From the NCBI GenBank assembly GCA_016218915.1, contig JACRCQ010000006.1, positions 50,964 to 114,963 of the forward strand: a stretch of DNA of 64,000 nucleotides, read 5' to 3'. The stretch is from Deltaproteobacteria bacterium. Its GTDB lineage: Bacteria; Myxococcota_A; Polyangia; Polyangiales; Polyangiaceae. Shown one piece after another: positions 30,089 to 37,570 of this stretch; position 1 is the stretch's first letter, and every line of letters starts with the position of its first letter. The notes under the pieces were generated by a model. That model worked only from the letters and a program-made list of their open reading frames with translations. It made no database searches and was not told the DNA's origin. The translations under genes were made by a program, and so were the position numbers.

Positions 30089-30787
30089 TCAGCCGAATCG
30101 ATGGGCAATGGCCGTGCGCAGGCCTTCCTTTGCCTTGTCTCGCAGAACCGTACCGTGACCGCTGATCAAGTGCTGGAACGGAGCTTCGAGCAGACGGTCG
30201 AAGTCCGCGCGAACCCCGGGCCCCATCTCCTTGGTCCAGGGGCCGCCGATCAACGTCGGACCGAACTTCATCAGGCGCATCATCACCTTGCCCAACGTCG
30301 AGCAGCCTTCGAAGGTGGTCCAGTTCTGGTAGCTGTCACACGTCACCAGCACGCCCCCTTCGTGCTCCAGGATCAGCGCGACCTCTGGCCGACGTCCGTG
30401 CTCGAAGCCAAACACCGTCGCCTTGTCCAGGGGCGAATCGCCGGGCTTGAGCTCGCGGCCCGTGGTCAGCCCGCCCTTGTGACGTGTCTTGGGTGGGGCC
30501 CAGAGCACGGGCGCATAGCGGTCCATGAAGTACGGATCGTCAGCGCCGTGAAAGGCTCCGATCCGGAGCAGGTGCGTGACCTTGCCGAGCTTTGCCAGCT
30601 CGGCTTCGCCATCCGGTGTGAGGCGAACGGAGTTGATCAGGATCAGCTCACCGCCCTGGCGAACGATGGTCATGTTGCGCGTGATCGACAGCGCAGGAGC
30701 AAATCGAAACCCGCCCGTCACCACGAACACGTTCGGGAACTCTTCCACGATCGGGCCATGGGGCATCGCAGGGAGGTAGTCGGCCAT
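30089..30787 (-). CDS. Metallo-beta-lactamase-fold-like hydrolase, degenerate metal motif
   Basis: A protein of about 232 residues with the strand order of the metallo-beta-lactamase fold: NVFVVTGGFRF, MTIVRQGGELILINSVRL, a turn with AFHGADDPY where HxHxDH normally lies, then EGGVLVTCDSYQNW and HLISGHGTVLRD. The canonical metal ligands are mostly missing, so it may be a DUF4336-like or non-catalytic relative. The ATG at 30787 is preferred; GTG at 30832 would add 15 residues. It is a single gene on the minus strand. Confidence 0.6.
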   Translation of the reverse strand: MADYLPAMPHGPIVEEFPNVFVVTGGFRFAPALSITRNMTIVRQGGELILINSVRLTPDGEAELAKLGKVTHLLRIGAFHGADDPYFMDRYAPVLWAPPKTRHKGGLTTGRELKPGDSPLDKATVFGFEHGRRPEVALILEHEGGVLVTCDSYQNWTTFEGCSTLGKVMMRLMKFGPTLIGGPWTKEMGPGVRADFDRLLEAPFQHLISGHGTVLRDKAKEGLRTAIAHRFG

Positions 30788-30900
30788 GGCTTCCCGTACC
30801 ACGCAGAGCAGACCCGGGTCGAGGCGTTCCACCGTGGGCGCAGCGTCGGACCGTCAGCCCCCGAATCGGGGCTTGGCTAACCGCGCAGCGGACTTGCATC

Positions 30901-30925
30901 AGCTGCCGGCTCTCAGCCGGCTGCT
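30901..30925. terminator. Hairpin between two minus-strand genes
   Basis: A stem of GCCGGCT/AGCCGGC with a three-base loop, extended by three more pairs beyond a T-T mismatch. It lies downstream of the beta-propeller lipoprotein gene (minus strand) and upstream of the metallo-hydrolase-like gene. No U-tract is seen. A weaker stem (AGCCCC/GGGGCT) lies about 30 bp away. Confidence 0.4.
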
Positions 30926-30962
30926 TCAACTATGGACCTAGCCTCACCGCCGCAACGCGCCG

Positions 30963-32228
30963 CTATCTTGGATTCGGCTTGACGCCGCGAAGCTGCATGC
31001 CGGTCATGTCGCTGTAGGTGTAGGGTTTGTTTCCGATCGGCGCGGGCAGGACTTCCCAGGTGTTGGGATTGACTTTGTAGGCAGAGCCGGCGCTTTGCGA
31101 CACGGTCCACACGTAGCCCTCGTAGTCGATCGCCACGCCCACCATGTCCGAGCCGCCGACCGATTGGCGGTTCACCACGGTCAATGCCTCAGGGTCGACC
31201 TGGATCAGCTCGCCATTGGTGGACGCAGCCCAGATGAATCCGGCGCTCAGCTCGGCGCCGACGGCCACGCCGCGGTTGAAGTCCTGGCCGCCCGTGGTCA
31301 CCCACTTGTTCTCCTTGGTGGCCGGATCAAAGCGGGAAACGCACCCGAGCCCGGCGGTCCACACACGACCTTTGGAGTCGATGGAGATACCGTAGCCGCA
31401 ATGGACCGGGAATACCTCGTGGTCCGTGAAGTCATCGACGTTGATGCGCTCGATCTGGCACATCCCGATCGTGCATCCCATCGACACGGTCCAGAAGTTC
31501 CCCTTGCCGTCGATCGCTCCGCCGTAGTGCTGCAAAGCGGTCGGGGCATGCGCGAGAATCTCGCCGGTATCGCCGTCTAGCTTGTAGATGTTCTTGTTCA
31601 TCAGGGCGCCGATGTACACGTGCCCCCCGAGTCCGGTCTTGGAGCTCTCCAGCCCGTCCCACGCTGTGGCGCGCGCGCCGATCTCCCCCGTTCCACCGGT
31701 CAGTGGCGTGTTCCACAGCATGCACTCGTCTTCGCCCCAGGGCTTGACGTCGGTCGGGCCGTAGGACGTGTCGATCTGGCCGTTGTTGTTGCGGTCGATG
31801 CACTCCTTGATTTCGGCGGCGAACTTGGTCACCGAGGAAGGTCCCGGCGTGGGGCTTCGGTTGGTGACCACTGCATCGCCGTGGAGATTGACCGAGGTTC
31901 GCGACGGGTCGCCGGACACCTCCTGCGGGCTGGTGTAGTAGCGCGCGACCTCCACGCCGTTGAGCGTGCAGACCTTGGAAAGCGTGCCTTCCCCCGTGTT
32001 GGAGATCCAGATGAACGACTGGACCACACCCGGACATGCGTTGGACGGGGAATCCATGTTGACGTCCAGCACCACGTCAGGCCCAGGCCCCATGTCGGGC
32101 ACCAGGCTCACGTCGAGGCCGCCGTCGGACGGTTCTCCGGTCGGGCCGAAGTCGTCACCGCTGCTGCCCGCGCTGCAGCCTGCAGCAGCCATTCCCAGTG
32201 CGGCGAAGATGAGCGACTCTCGGATCAC
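30963..32228 (-). CDS. Beta-propeller lipoprotein (NHL / virginiamycin-lyase-like repeats)
   Basis: A 421-residue lipoprotein (signal ending GMAAAGCSAG) with an acidic Asp/Gly/Pro linker. Six or so blade-like repeats of the type GGAIDGKGNFWTVS, GISIDSKGRVWTAG and GVAIDYEGYVWTVS follow. The repeats resemble NHL or virginiamycin B lyase-like propellers, which bind ligands or proteins. An EF-hand-like DRNNNGQID segment near residue 145 may bind calcium. Function is not assigned. It is transcribed toward the metallo-hydrolase-like gene. Confidence 0.75.
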   Translation of the reverse strand: MIRESLIFAALGMAAAGCSAGSSGDDFGPTGEPSDGGLDVSLVPDMGPGPDVVLDVNMDSPSNACPGVVQSFIWISNTGEGTLSKVCTLNGVEVARYYTSPQEVSGDPSRTSVNLHGDAVVTNRSPTPGPSSVTKFAAEIKECIDRNNNGQIDTSYGPTDVKPWGEDECMLWNTPLTGGTGEIGARATAWDGLESSKTGLGGHVYIGALMNKNIYKLDGDTGEILAHAPTALQHYGGAIDGKGNFWTVSMGCTIGMCQIERINVDDFTDHEVFPVHCGYGISIDSKGRVWTAGLGCVSRFDPATKENKWVTTGGQDFNRGVAVGAELSAGFIWAASTNGELIQVDPEALTVVNRQSVGGSDMVGVAIDYEGYVWTVSQSAGSAYKVNPNTWEVLPAPIGNKPYTYSDMTGMQLRGVKPNPR

Positions 32229-32302
32229 GGCAACCTCCTCGACCGACGCAACCCGGTCTTTCGATCAGGGATCGTACGAGGTCTCGCGCAGGTGGGCAAG
32301 CG

Positions 32303-32737
32303 TCAGGGAATCTTGGGCGCTGCCGACAGCCCGCCCGTGAAGAAGCTCACCACGGTCAGTGCGATGAGGATCAGAAACACGAGGCCCTGCAGGAAGAACA
32401 GCTTCTTGAGCTTCTCCATGGCCTCCATCAGGTGACGTACATCGTCGCCTTCTGTGGTGACGATCGCGCGCACGCTTCCCCCTGCCTTGATGGTCCATGC
32501 GCCCATCAGGCCGACCACCACGATGTGCAGCGCGGCAATCACCACCGGGGGCGTGTTGAGCACCGCCAGGTTGAGCACCGCGGGAATGGCGTAGATCACG
32601 CCCAGCACGATCTCGATGATGCCGACGATCTTCATCCAGCGCGCTACGCCGTCGAATACCAGGTTGTGCGAATCGCTGAACTCGAACTCGTCGCCTTGCT
32701 TGGGAGCGGGCTTGACCATCGGAGCAGCCTGGTCCAT
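32303..32737 (-). CDS. Small integral membrane protein of unknown function
   Basis: A 144-residue protein with about three hydrophobic helices: IVGIIEIVLGVIYAIPAVL, VVIAALHIVVVGLMGAWTI and LFFLQGLVFLILIALTVVSF. A short charged loop separates the second and third. No known motif is seen; it vaguely resembles DUF5362-type membrane proteins. The start at 32737 is chosen because AGGATGGAGG lies just upstream of that ATG. It diverges from the zinc-ribbon membrane protein gene, with 150 bp of shared upstream region. Confidence 0.7.
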   Translation of the reverse strand: MDQAAPMVKPAPKQGDEFEFSDSHNLVFDGVARWMKIVGIIEIVLGVIYAIPAVLNLAVLNTPPVVIAALHIVVVGLMGAWTIKAGGSVRAIVTTEGDDVRHLMEAMEKLKKLFFLQGLVFLILIALTVVSFFTGGLSAAPKIP

Positions 32738-32887
32738 CGGAACCTCCATCCTCGTTGCTGGAAGAACAGCACCCTCGAGCTTCCCGCGTGCAACCCCTGA
32801 TGCGGGACCGGAGCATTGTCGCTCATCGCATCGTGACGCGAAAGAGCGTTCCTTCAGCTCGCAAATCGCGCCGCACCCAGGCTCCAC

Positions 32888-34570
32888 ATGCCGGTATACT
32901 GCCTGCCAATGCAGCAAGTCCCGATGCAGCCGCAGCAGCCGTGGCCTCAGCAACCGCAGCAGCCGATGCAACCCATGGCGCAGGCTGCGCCGACGCCGCC
33001 CGCGGCGCCGCGAGGAAAGCCTCTGGCGCGTCTACCGCTCCAGATCGGCACCAGCGCGAGCTGGAATGCAACAGGTGCTGCGATTACCCTGCTGCCCGCG
33101 ATCGCGATCACCGTGCTGCCCACCCTGGTCGGCGGCGCCCCTGGACTGCTGGTCTCAGCCTTTGTCGGGCTCACCCTGACCGCTCCGTTCATCGTCTACG
33201 CCATCGCCAGCCTCATGCGTGCGCGCCAGGCTCGCGCCAGCGACGTGCTGTTGGAGGCCGATGGCGTGTCGGTGGTGGGCGGCCCGATGCACGGACGGCG
33301 CATCGCATGGAACGAGCTTGCGTCGCCGTACGCCACGGTGCAGCAGGTCACCGAGAAGCGCTTCCAGCTCGGATGGCTCCTGGTGGGCGCGTTCTTGTTC
33401 CTCCTGTTCCTCGGGCTCGTCGCGCTTTCCATCGCGGCGCGCAACTTCAACGCCAACATCTTCAAGGTCTTCGGAACGCCCTGGAAGCGCAAGGACATCC
33501 AGTTCTGGCAGCTGTGGATCGTCACCGCCAACGGGCCGCTCATGGCTGCCACGACCGAGCGCGAGATCGAAGCGCAGTCCATGCAGGCCGCTGCTGATTC
33601 GATCGTGGCCGTCGCTTCTGGACGTCGTTACGTGGAGCAGGCTCCTGCTGTCGCTGCGCAGGTCATCACCTGCCCGAGCTGCGGCGCTCCTGCGGTACCC
33701 GAGGACGCCCCTGCCGTGCCCTGCAAGTTCTGCCGTCAGCCTGTGCCCATGCCCGCCGTCGCCCAGCAGCAGGCCGCTTCCCAGAAGGCTGCGCACTCGA
33801 GCCGCGAGACCACGCGAAAGGCCGTGGCGAAGCTGCTGCAGCAGCCGGCCGCTTCGTCGATCAACATCCGGCTCGCGATCTTCACCGCGCTGATGTTCGT
33901 GGTCTGGCCGATCGCCTGGATCATCGTGGCGCCGCACGTGATCTTCAACGGCTTCGACGCACTCGACGTGCCAGTGCTCGTGCTGCCTGTGGCAGGGGTG
34001 CTGGCGTGGAGCTTCCTGCTTCGCGCGCAGCTCGCGGATCGCGGCGCGCTGCAGCTTCTCACGCTCGGCTTTGGCGCCCTCGCGCCGCGCAAGGAAGGGG
34101 AGCCTGCGCGGTGCCGTCGCTGCCAGGGCCCGCTGCCTGACACGGACATGGGCGGCGTGGTCGAGTGCCGCTACTGCGGAGCTGACAACGTGGTGGGGCT
34201 CGACCTTCGCCCCATGGTCGGTCCTGCACGCGCTGAGCAGGCCACCCTCGAGACAGCGCTGCAGAAGCGGTCTTCCGAGAAGACGAAGTGGGCGATTCTC
34301 TCCGGGGTTGCCGTGGCTGGACTGTTGCTGTGGGCAGCGGGCACAGCGGCGTATCTCGTATACGTCGTGGTCGAAGCGGTCTCGGATTATTCCACGCCGA
34401 CCGCTACCGCGCCCGCCACGCCGACGCGCCCGCCGCCTGCGGCCACCACGCCTCCTGCGGTCACCACGAGCGCGCCTCCCGCAAAGACTGCGCCACCGGC
34501 AAAGACGACTGCGCCTCCCTCGAAGACGGCAACTCCGCCCAAGGGCACGACCACACCATCCAAGAAGTAG
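32888..34570 (+). CDS. Multi-pass membrane protein with two zinc ribbons
   Basis: A 560-residue protein. The N-terminus is Gln/Pro/Met-rich low complexity. Two membrane helices follow (about 62-107), a PH-like cytosolic part, a helix near 158-180, then a zinc ribbon CPSCGAPA..CKFC. More helices follow (about 325-385), a second ribbon CRRCQGPL..CRYCGADN, a last helix near 465-490, and a Thr/Pro/Ala/Lys-rich tail of repeated TTPP- and KTAPP-like units. The Cys pairs are typical of cytosolic rubredoxin-like knuckles. The function is unknown. A nearby ATG at residue 8 is an alternative start. Confidence 0.75.
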   Translation: MPVYCLPMQQVPMQPQQPWPQQPQQPMQPMAQAAPTPPAAPRGKPLARLPLQIGTSASWNATGAAITLLPAIAITVLPTLVGGAPGLLVSAFVGLTLTAPFIVYAIASLMRARQARASDVLLEADGVSVVGGPMHGRRIAWNELASPYATVQQVTEKRFQLGWLLVGAFLFLLFLGLVALSIAARNFNANIFKVFGTPWKRKDIQFWQLWIVTANGPLMAATTEREIEAQSMQAAADSIVAVASGRRYVEQAPAVAAQVITCPSCGAPAVPEDAPAVPCKFCRQPVPMPAVAQQQAASQKAAHSSRETTRKAVAKLLQQPAASSINIRLAIFTALMFVVWPIAWIIVAPHVIFNGFDALDVPVLVLPVAGVLAWSFLLRAQLADRGALQLLTLGFGALAPRKEGEPARCRRCQGPLPDTDMGGVVECRYCGADNVVGLDLRPMVGPARAEQATLETALQKRSSEKTKWAILSGVAVAGLLLWAAGTAAYLVYVVVEAVSDYSTPTATAPATPTRPPPAATTPPAVTTSAPPAKTAPPAKTTAPPSKTATPPKGTTTPSKK

Positions 34571-34620
34571 GTGCGATTGACGCCGGCAGAACGCGCTCGT
34601 AGCGTCGGCGCAAGTCTGTC

Positions 34621-35697
34621 ATGAGCGACCCCAAAGTCTTCCTGTGCCGCGTTGCTGACGGGCAGCCTGATCAATGGCCTCTGGCTGTTCAGCGACTGCT
34701 CGTGGAAACGCCTGAACCCTTGGCATTCGTTCGCAAGAACGACCTCATCGCGCTCAAGGTCCACGTGGGTGAGCCTGGGCTCACGACCTTCCTTCCCCCT
34801 GAGGTGGCTGGCGTGGTCGCAAAACGCGTTCGAGCGCTCGGTGCGAGGCCGTTCTTCACGGACTCCTCGGTGCTGTACTCGGGCGCGCGCAGCTCGGGCG
34901 TGGGCCACACCGAGGTGGCGATCAAGCACGGATTCTCGCTCGATCGCGCTGGTGCGGCGTTTGTGCCTGCAGACGGCATCGAGGGAGATCTCGAGAAGCA
35001 GATCGAGATCGAGGGGCGTCACTTCGCCAAGGTGGGCGTGGCAGGTGCGATCGCATCGAGCAACGGCCTGGTCGTCGTGTCGCATGCCACTGGGCACCTG
35101 GTGTCAGGCATCGGCGCCACGCTCAAGAACATCGGCATGGGGTGCGCATCGCGCAAAGGAAAGCTCCTGCAGCACTCGGATACCAAGCCCTTCGTGACCG
35201 AGGGCAAGTGCACGGCGTGCGGCGCATGCATCGAGAATTGTCCAGGCGGCGCGCTGTCCGCAGGGGAAGGCGCCAAGGCGCAGATGGACGAGAAGGTGTG
35301 CACCGGCTGCGGCGAATGCATCGCGCACTGCCGGAGCGACGCGATCGGCTTCCGCTGGGACAGCAGCTCGGAATTCCTTCAGCAGAAGATGGTCGAGCAT
35401 GCGCTCGGCGCGATGCGCGCGGTCAAGGGAAGGTTCACGTGCGTGGTGGGCATGGTGAACCTCACCAAGCATTGCGATTGCTGGGGAGCGGGCTCGCCCA
35501 AGATGGTGCCAGACATCGGCTTTGCGCTGTCGTCAGACCCGGTTGCGATCGATCAAGCGGTCATGGATCTGACCGAAGCGGCCAATGGCAAGCGGCTGGA
35601 TCAGATCGCCTGGCCCAAGATCGACGGGACGATCCAGCTGGTGTACGCGGAGCGGCTCGGGCTGGGGAAGAGGAAGTACGAGCTGGTAGAAGTGTGA
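34621..35697 (+). CDS. DUF362 protein with 2x[4Fe-4S] ferredoxin domain
   Basis: A 358-residue iron-sulfur protein. A DUF362 domain surrounds an inserted bacterial ferredoxin domain with two classical motifs, CTACGACIENCPGG and CTGCGECIAHCRSD, predicting two [4Fe-4S] clusters. Additional Cys lie in CDCWG near the C-terminal part. Such proteins are cytoplasmic and presumed to be redox carriers or assembly factors; the substrate is unknown. It follows the zinc-ribbon membrane protein after 50 bp and may share its transcript. Confidence 0.9.
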   Translation: MSDPKVFLCRVADGQPDQWPLAVQRLLVETPEPLAFVRKNDLIALKVHVGEPGLTTFLPPEVAGVVAKRVRALGARPFFTDSSVLYSGARSSGVGHTEVAIKHGFSLDRAGAAFVPADGIEGDLEKQIEIEGRHFAKVGVAGAIASSNGLVVVSHATGHLVSGIGATLKNIGMGCASRKGKLLQHSDTKPFVTEGKCTACGACIENCPGGALSAGEGAKAQMDEKVCTGCGECIAHCRSDAIGFRWDSSSEFLQQKMVEHALGAMRAVKGRFTCVVGMVNLTKHCDCWGAGSPKMVPDIGFALSSDPVAIDQAVMDLTEAANGKRLDQIAWPKIDGTIQLVYAERLGLGKRKYELVEV

Positions 35698-35701
35698 GAG
35701 A

Positions 35702-35775
35702 GGCTTCAGGCTTCAGGCTGCAGGCTTCAGGGGAAGAGGCCGGAGGGAGCCTTCAGGCTACAGGCTGCGGGCTGC
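35702..35775. repeat. Short CAGGCT-type direct repeats
   Basis: This 74-bp stretch is built from irregular copies of CTTCAGGCT and CTGCAGGCT separated by a purine-rich spacer. It sits between the DUF362 gene and the first HipB-like gene. It looks like a degenerate simple-sequence repeat with no other feature. Confidence 0.55.
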
Positions 35776-35790
35776 CGATCTGTATTCTAA

Positions 35791-35819
35791 GATTGCCATT
35801 GTCTTCGGTGATGGTAATC
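35791..35819. promoter_or_regulatory. HipB-type operator candidate 1
   Basis: Inverted arms GATTGCCAT and ATGGTAATC (8 of 9 paired) around an 11-bp spacer lie 11 bp upstream of the HipB-like start codon, in an AT-rich patch unlike the surrounding GC-rich DNA. A TTGCCA box inside the first arm could be a -35. HipB antitoxins autoregulate through such palindromes. Confidence 0.5.
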
Positions 35820-35830
35820 ATAGTTTACAA

Positions 35831-36166
35831 ATGCCACGAACCGCTCAGCCTCCCCTCCCTGCAGTTGCCCGAGTCCTCGCCGAGCTCGGCGAGAACATCC
35901 GTCTGGCCCGCCTGCGCAGAAGGCTCACCGCATCGCTCATCGCGGAGCGCGCCGGCATGTCACGACCGACCCTGCGCGCGGTCGAACGCGGCGATCCCAG
36001 GGTGACCCTCGGGTCGTATGCCAACGTGCTGCACTGCCTCGGCCTCGACAAGGACCTCGCTCGGGTCGCACGTGACGACGAGCTGGGGCGCAAGCTTCAG
36101 GACTCGGCTCTGCGCACGCGTCGCAGTCGATCGCACAAGAAGCCCGGGGCGGCCGATGTCTGCTGA
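35831..36166 (+). CDS. XRE-family antitoxin, HipB-like (module 1)
   Basis: A 111-residue DNA-binding protein with an XRE helix-turn-helix (NIRLARLRRRLTASLIAERA, then MSRPTLRAVERGDP). The C-terminal tail is basic. It overlaps the next gene, a HipA-like kinase, by 11 bp, the standard hipBA order. It probably represses the module and neutralises the kinase. There is no strong Shine-Dalgarno, but the AT-rich leader contains a palindrome. Confidence 0.85.
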   Translation: MPRTAQPPLPAVARVLAELGENIRLARLRRRLTASLIAERAGMSRPTLRAVERGDPRVTLGSYANVLHCLGLDKDLARVARDDELGRKLQDSALRTRRSRSHKKPGAADVC

Positions 36167-37418
36167 GCGTCGCAGCGTCGAAGTCTGGGCTGATTGGCAC
36201 GGCCTCGGTGGACCGACGCGGATGGGTGTCCTGAACGCGACGCCGTCGAGAGGCAAGGAGATCTTCTCCTTCGAGTACGACCTTGCCTGGCTGGAATCCT
36301 CTCATGCGCTGGTCTTGGACCCTGCGCTGCGGTTGCATCGCGGTCCGCAGCATGTGGCCATGGGGCGCGATAACTTCGAGGTCTTCCTGGACTCCTGTCC
36401 GGACCGATGGGGCCGTGTTCTGTTGCAGCGCCGGGAAGCGCAAGTCGCCCGCGATCAGAAGCGGCGCGAACGCCCGCTGCTAGAACTCGACTACTTGCTC
36501 GGCGTCTACGATCGCCATCGTTCCGGGGGGCTGCGATTTCGTGTAGGCGACGGACCGTTCCTGGACGACAACACCGAGCTTGCGTCTCCCCCTTGGACCT
36601 CGCTCGGAGAGCTGGAGAGGGCGAGCCTTCACCTCGAGCGCGACGGTTCCGAGCGCGACCCCGGCTACCGAAAGTGGCTGCGAATGCTCGTTGCACCGGG
36701 GCGCTCGCTCGGTGGCGCTCGGCCCAAGGCCAGCGTGCTGGATGAACGCAAGCATCTGTGGATCGCCAAGTTCCCGAGCGCGCACGACACCTACGACGTC
36801 GGTGCGTGGGAGAGCGTCGCGCATGCGCTTGCAAAGCGCGCCGGGGTCGTGACCGCGCAAGGACGGCGCCAGTGCTTTGGAAAGAAGCACCATACCTTCC
36901 TTTCGCGGCGTTTCGATCGCACGGATGCCGGCGAGCGCATCCATCTCGCATCCGCGATGACGATGCTCGAGCGCAGCGACGGCGAAGAGGGCGCCTCCTA
37001 CCTCGACCTTGCGGGCGTTGTCATGCAACAGGGGGCTCATCCCGCCCGCGACCTCGAGCAACTCTGGCGCCGGATCGTGTTCTTCATCTGCATCTCCAAC
37101 GTGGACGATCACTTGCGCAATCACGCCTTTCTCCTCGAGAAGCGCGGCTGGTCGTTGGCACCCGCGTATGACATGAACCCGATCGCCCATGGCGACGGTC
37201 TGACGCTGAATATCTCGGAGACCGACAACGCCCAGGATCTCGATCTGGTCTTGAGCGTCGCCACGCACTTCCGCGTCAAGGCCACACGCGCGAACGCGAT
37301 TGTCGAAGAGGTGAAGTCTGCCGTACGGCCGTGGCGCGCAGAGGCCAAGCGCGCCCGCCTCTCACGTGCGGAACAAGACAGAATGGCAGCAGCTTTTCGC
37401 GTCGCTGACGCCGGATGA
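36156..37418 (+). CDS. HipA-like Ser/Thr kinase toxin (module 1)
   Basis: A 420-residue HipA-fold kinase. The N-terminal region matches the HipA N-subdomain. The kinase core has the glycine-rich segment SLGGARPKAS (184-193), an ATP-binding Lys205 in LWIAKFPS, the catalytic loop SNVDDHLRNH (Asp317, Asn322) and the metal-binding Asp339 in APAYDMNP. In E. coli, HipA phosphorylates glutamyl-tRNA synthetase and causes persistence; the target here is not known. All key kinase residues are present, so it is likely active. The ATG at 36156 lies inside the hipB-like gene, indicating coupled translation. Confidence 0.88.
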   Translation: MSAERRSVEVWADWHGLGGPTRMGVLNATPSRGKEIFSFEYDLAWLESSHALVLDPALRLHRGPQHVAMGRDNFEVFLDSCPDRWGRVLLQRREAQVARDQKRRERPLLELDYLLGVYDRHRSGGLRFRVGDGPFLDDNTELASPPWTSLGELERASLHLERDGSERDPGYRKWLRMLVAPGRSLGGARPKASVLDERKHLWIAKFPSAHDTYDVGAWESVAHALAKRAGVVTAQGRRQCFGKKHHTFLSRRFDRTDAGERIHLASAMTMLERSDGEEGASYLDLAGVVMQQGAHPARDLEQLWRRIVFFICISNVDDHLRNHAFLLEKRGWSLAPAYDMNPIAHGDGLTLNISETDNAQDLDLVLSVATHFRVKATRANAIVEEVKSAVRPWRAEAKRARLSRAEQDRMAAAFRVADAG

Positions 37419-37425
37419 CTCGACT

Positions 37426-37569
37426 CTACTTGATCCCCTGGGTCGTGATCCCGTACGCCCAGTTCCAGCAGTCGTCGCAGGCGCCCGACGAATACGAGCG
37501 GAGGTTTTCCACGCCCCATTGTCCGGGATCGGATCCGACCCAGTACACGCGAAGCGTCTGGACGAACGG
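37426..37569 (-). pseudogene. Possible 3' remnant of an unidentified gene
   Basis: In the gap between the HipA-like gene and the thioredoxin-fold gene, one minus-strand frame keeps a coding-like third-position bias and a Trp/Tyr/Cys-rich sequence ending in a TAG stop (YWVGSDPGQWGVENL, then GACDDCWNW). The frame is offset by one from the thioredoxin-fold gene that ends just beside it. It could be the tail of a decayed gene or a small protein with a GTG start. I cannot identify it. Confidence 0.3.
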
Positions 37570-37570
37570 T

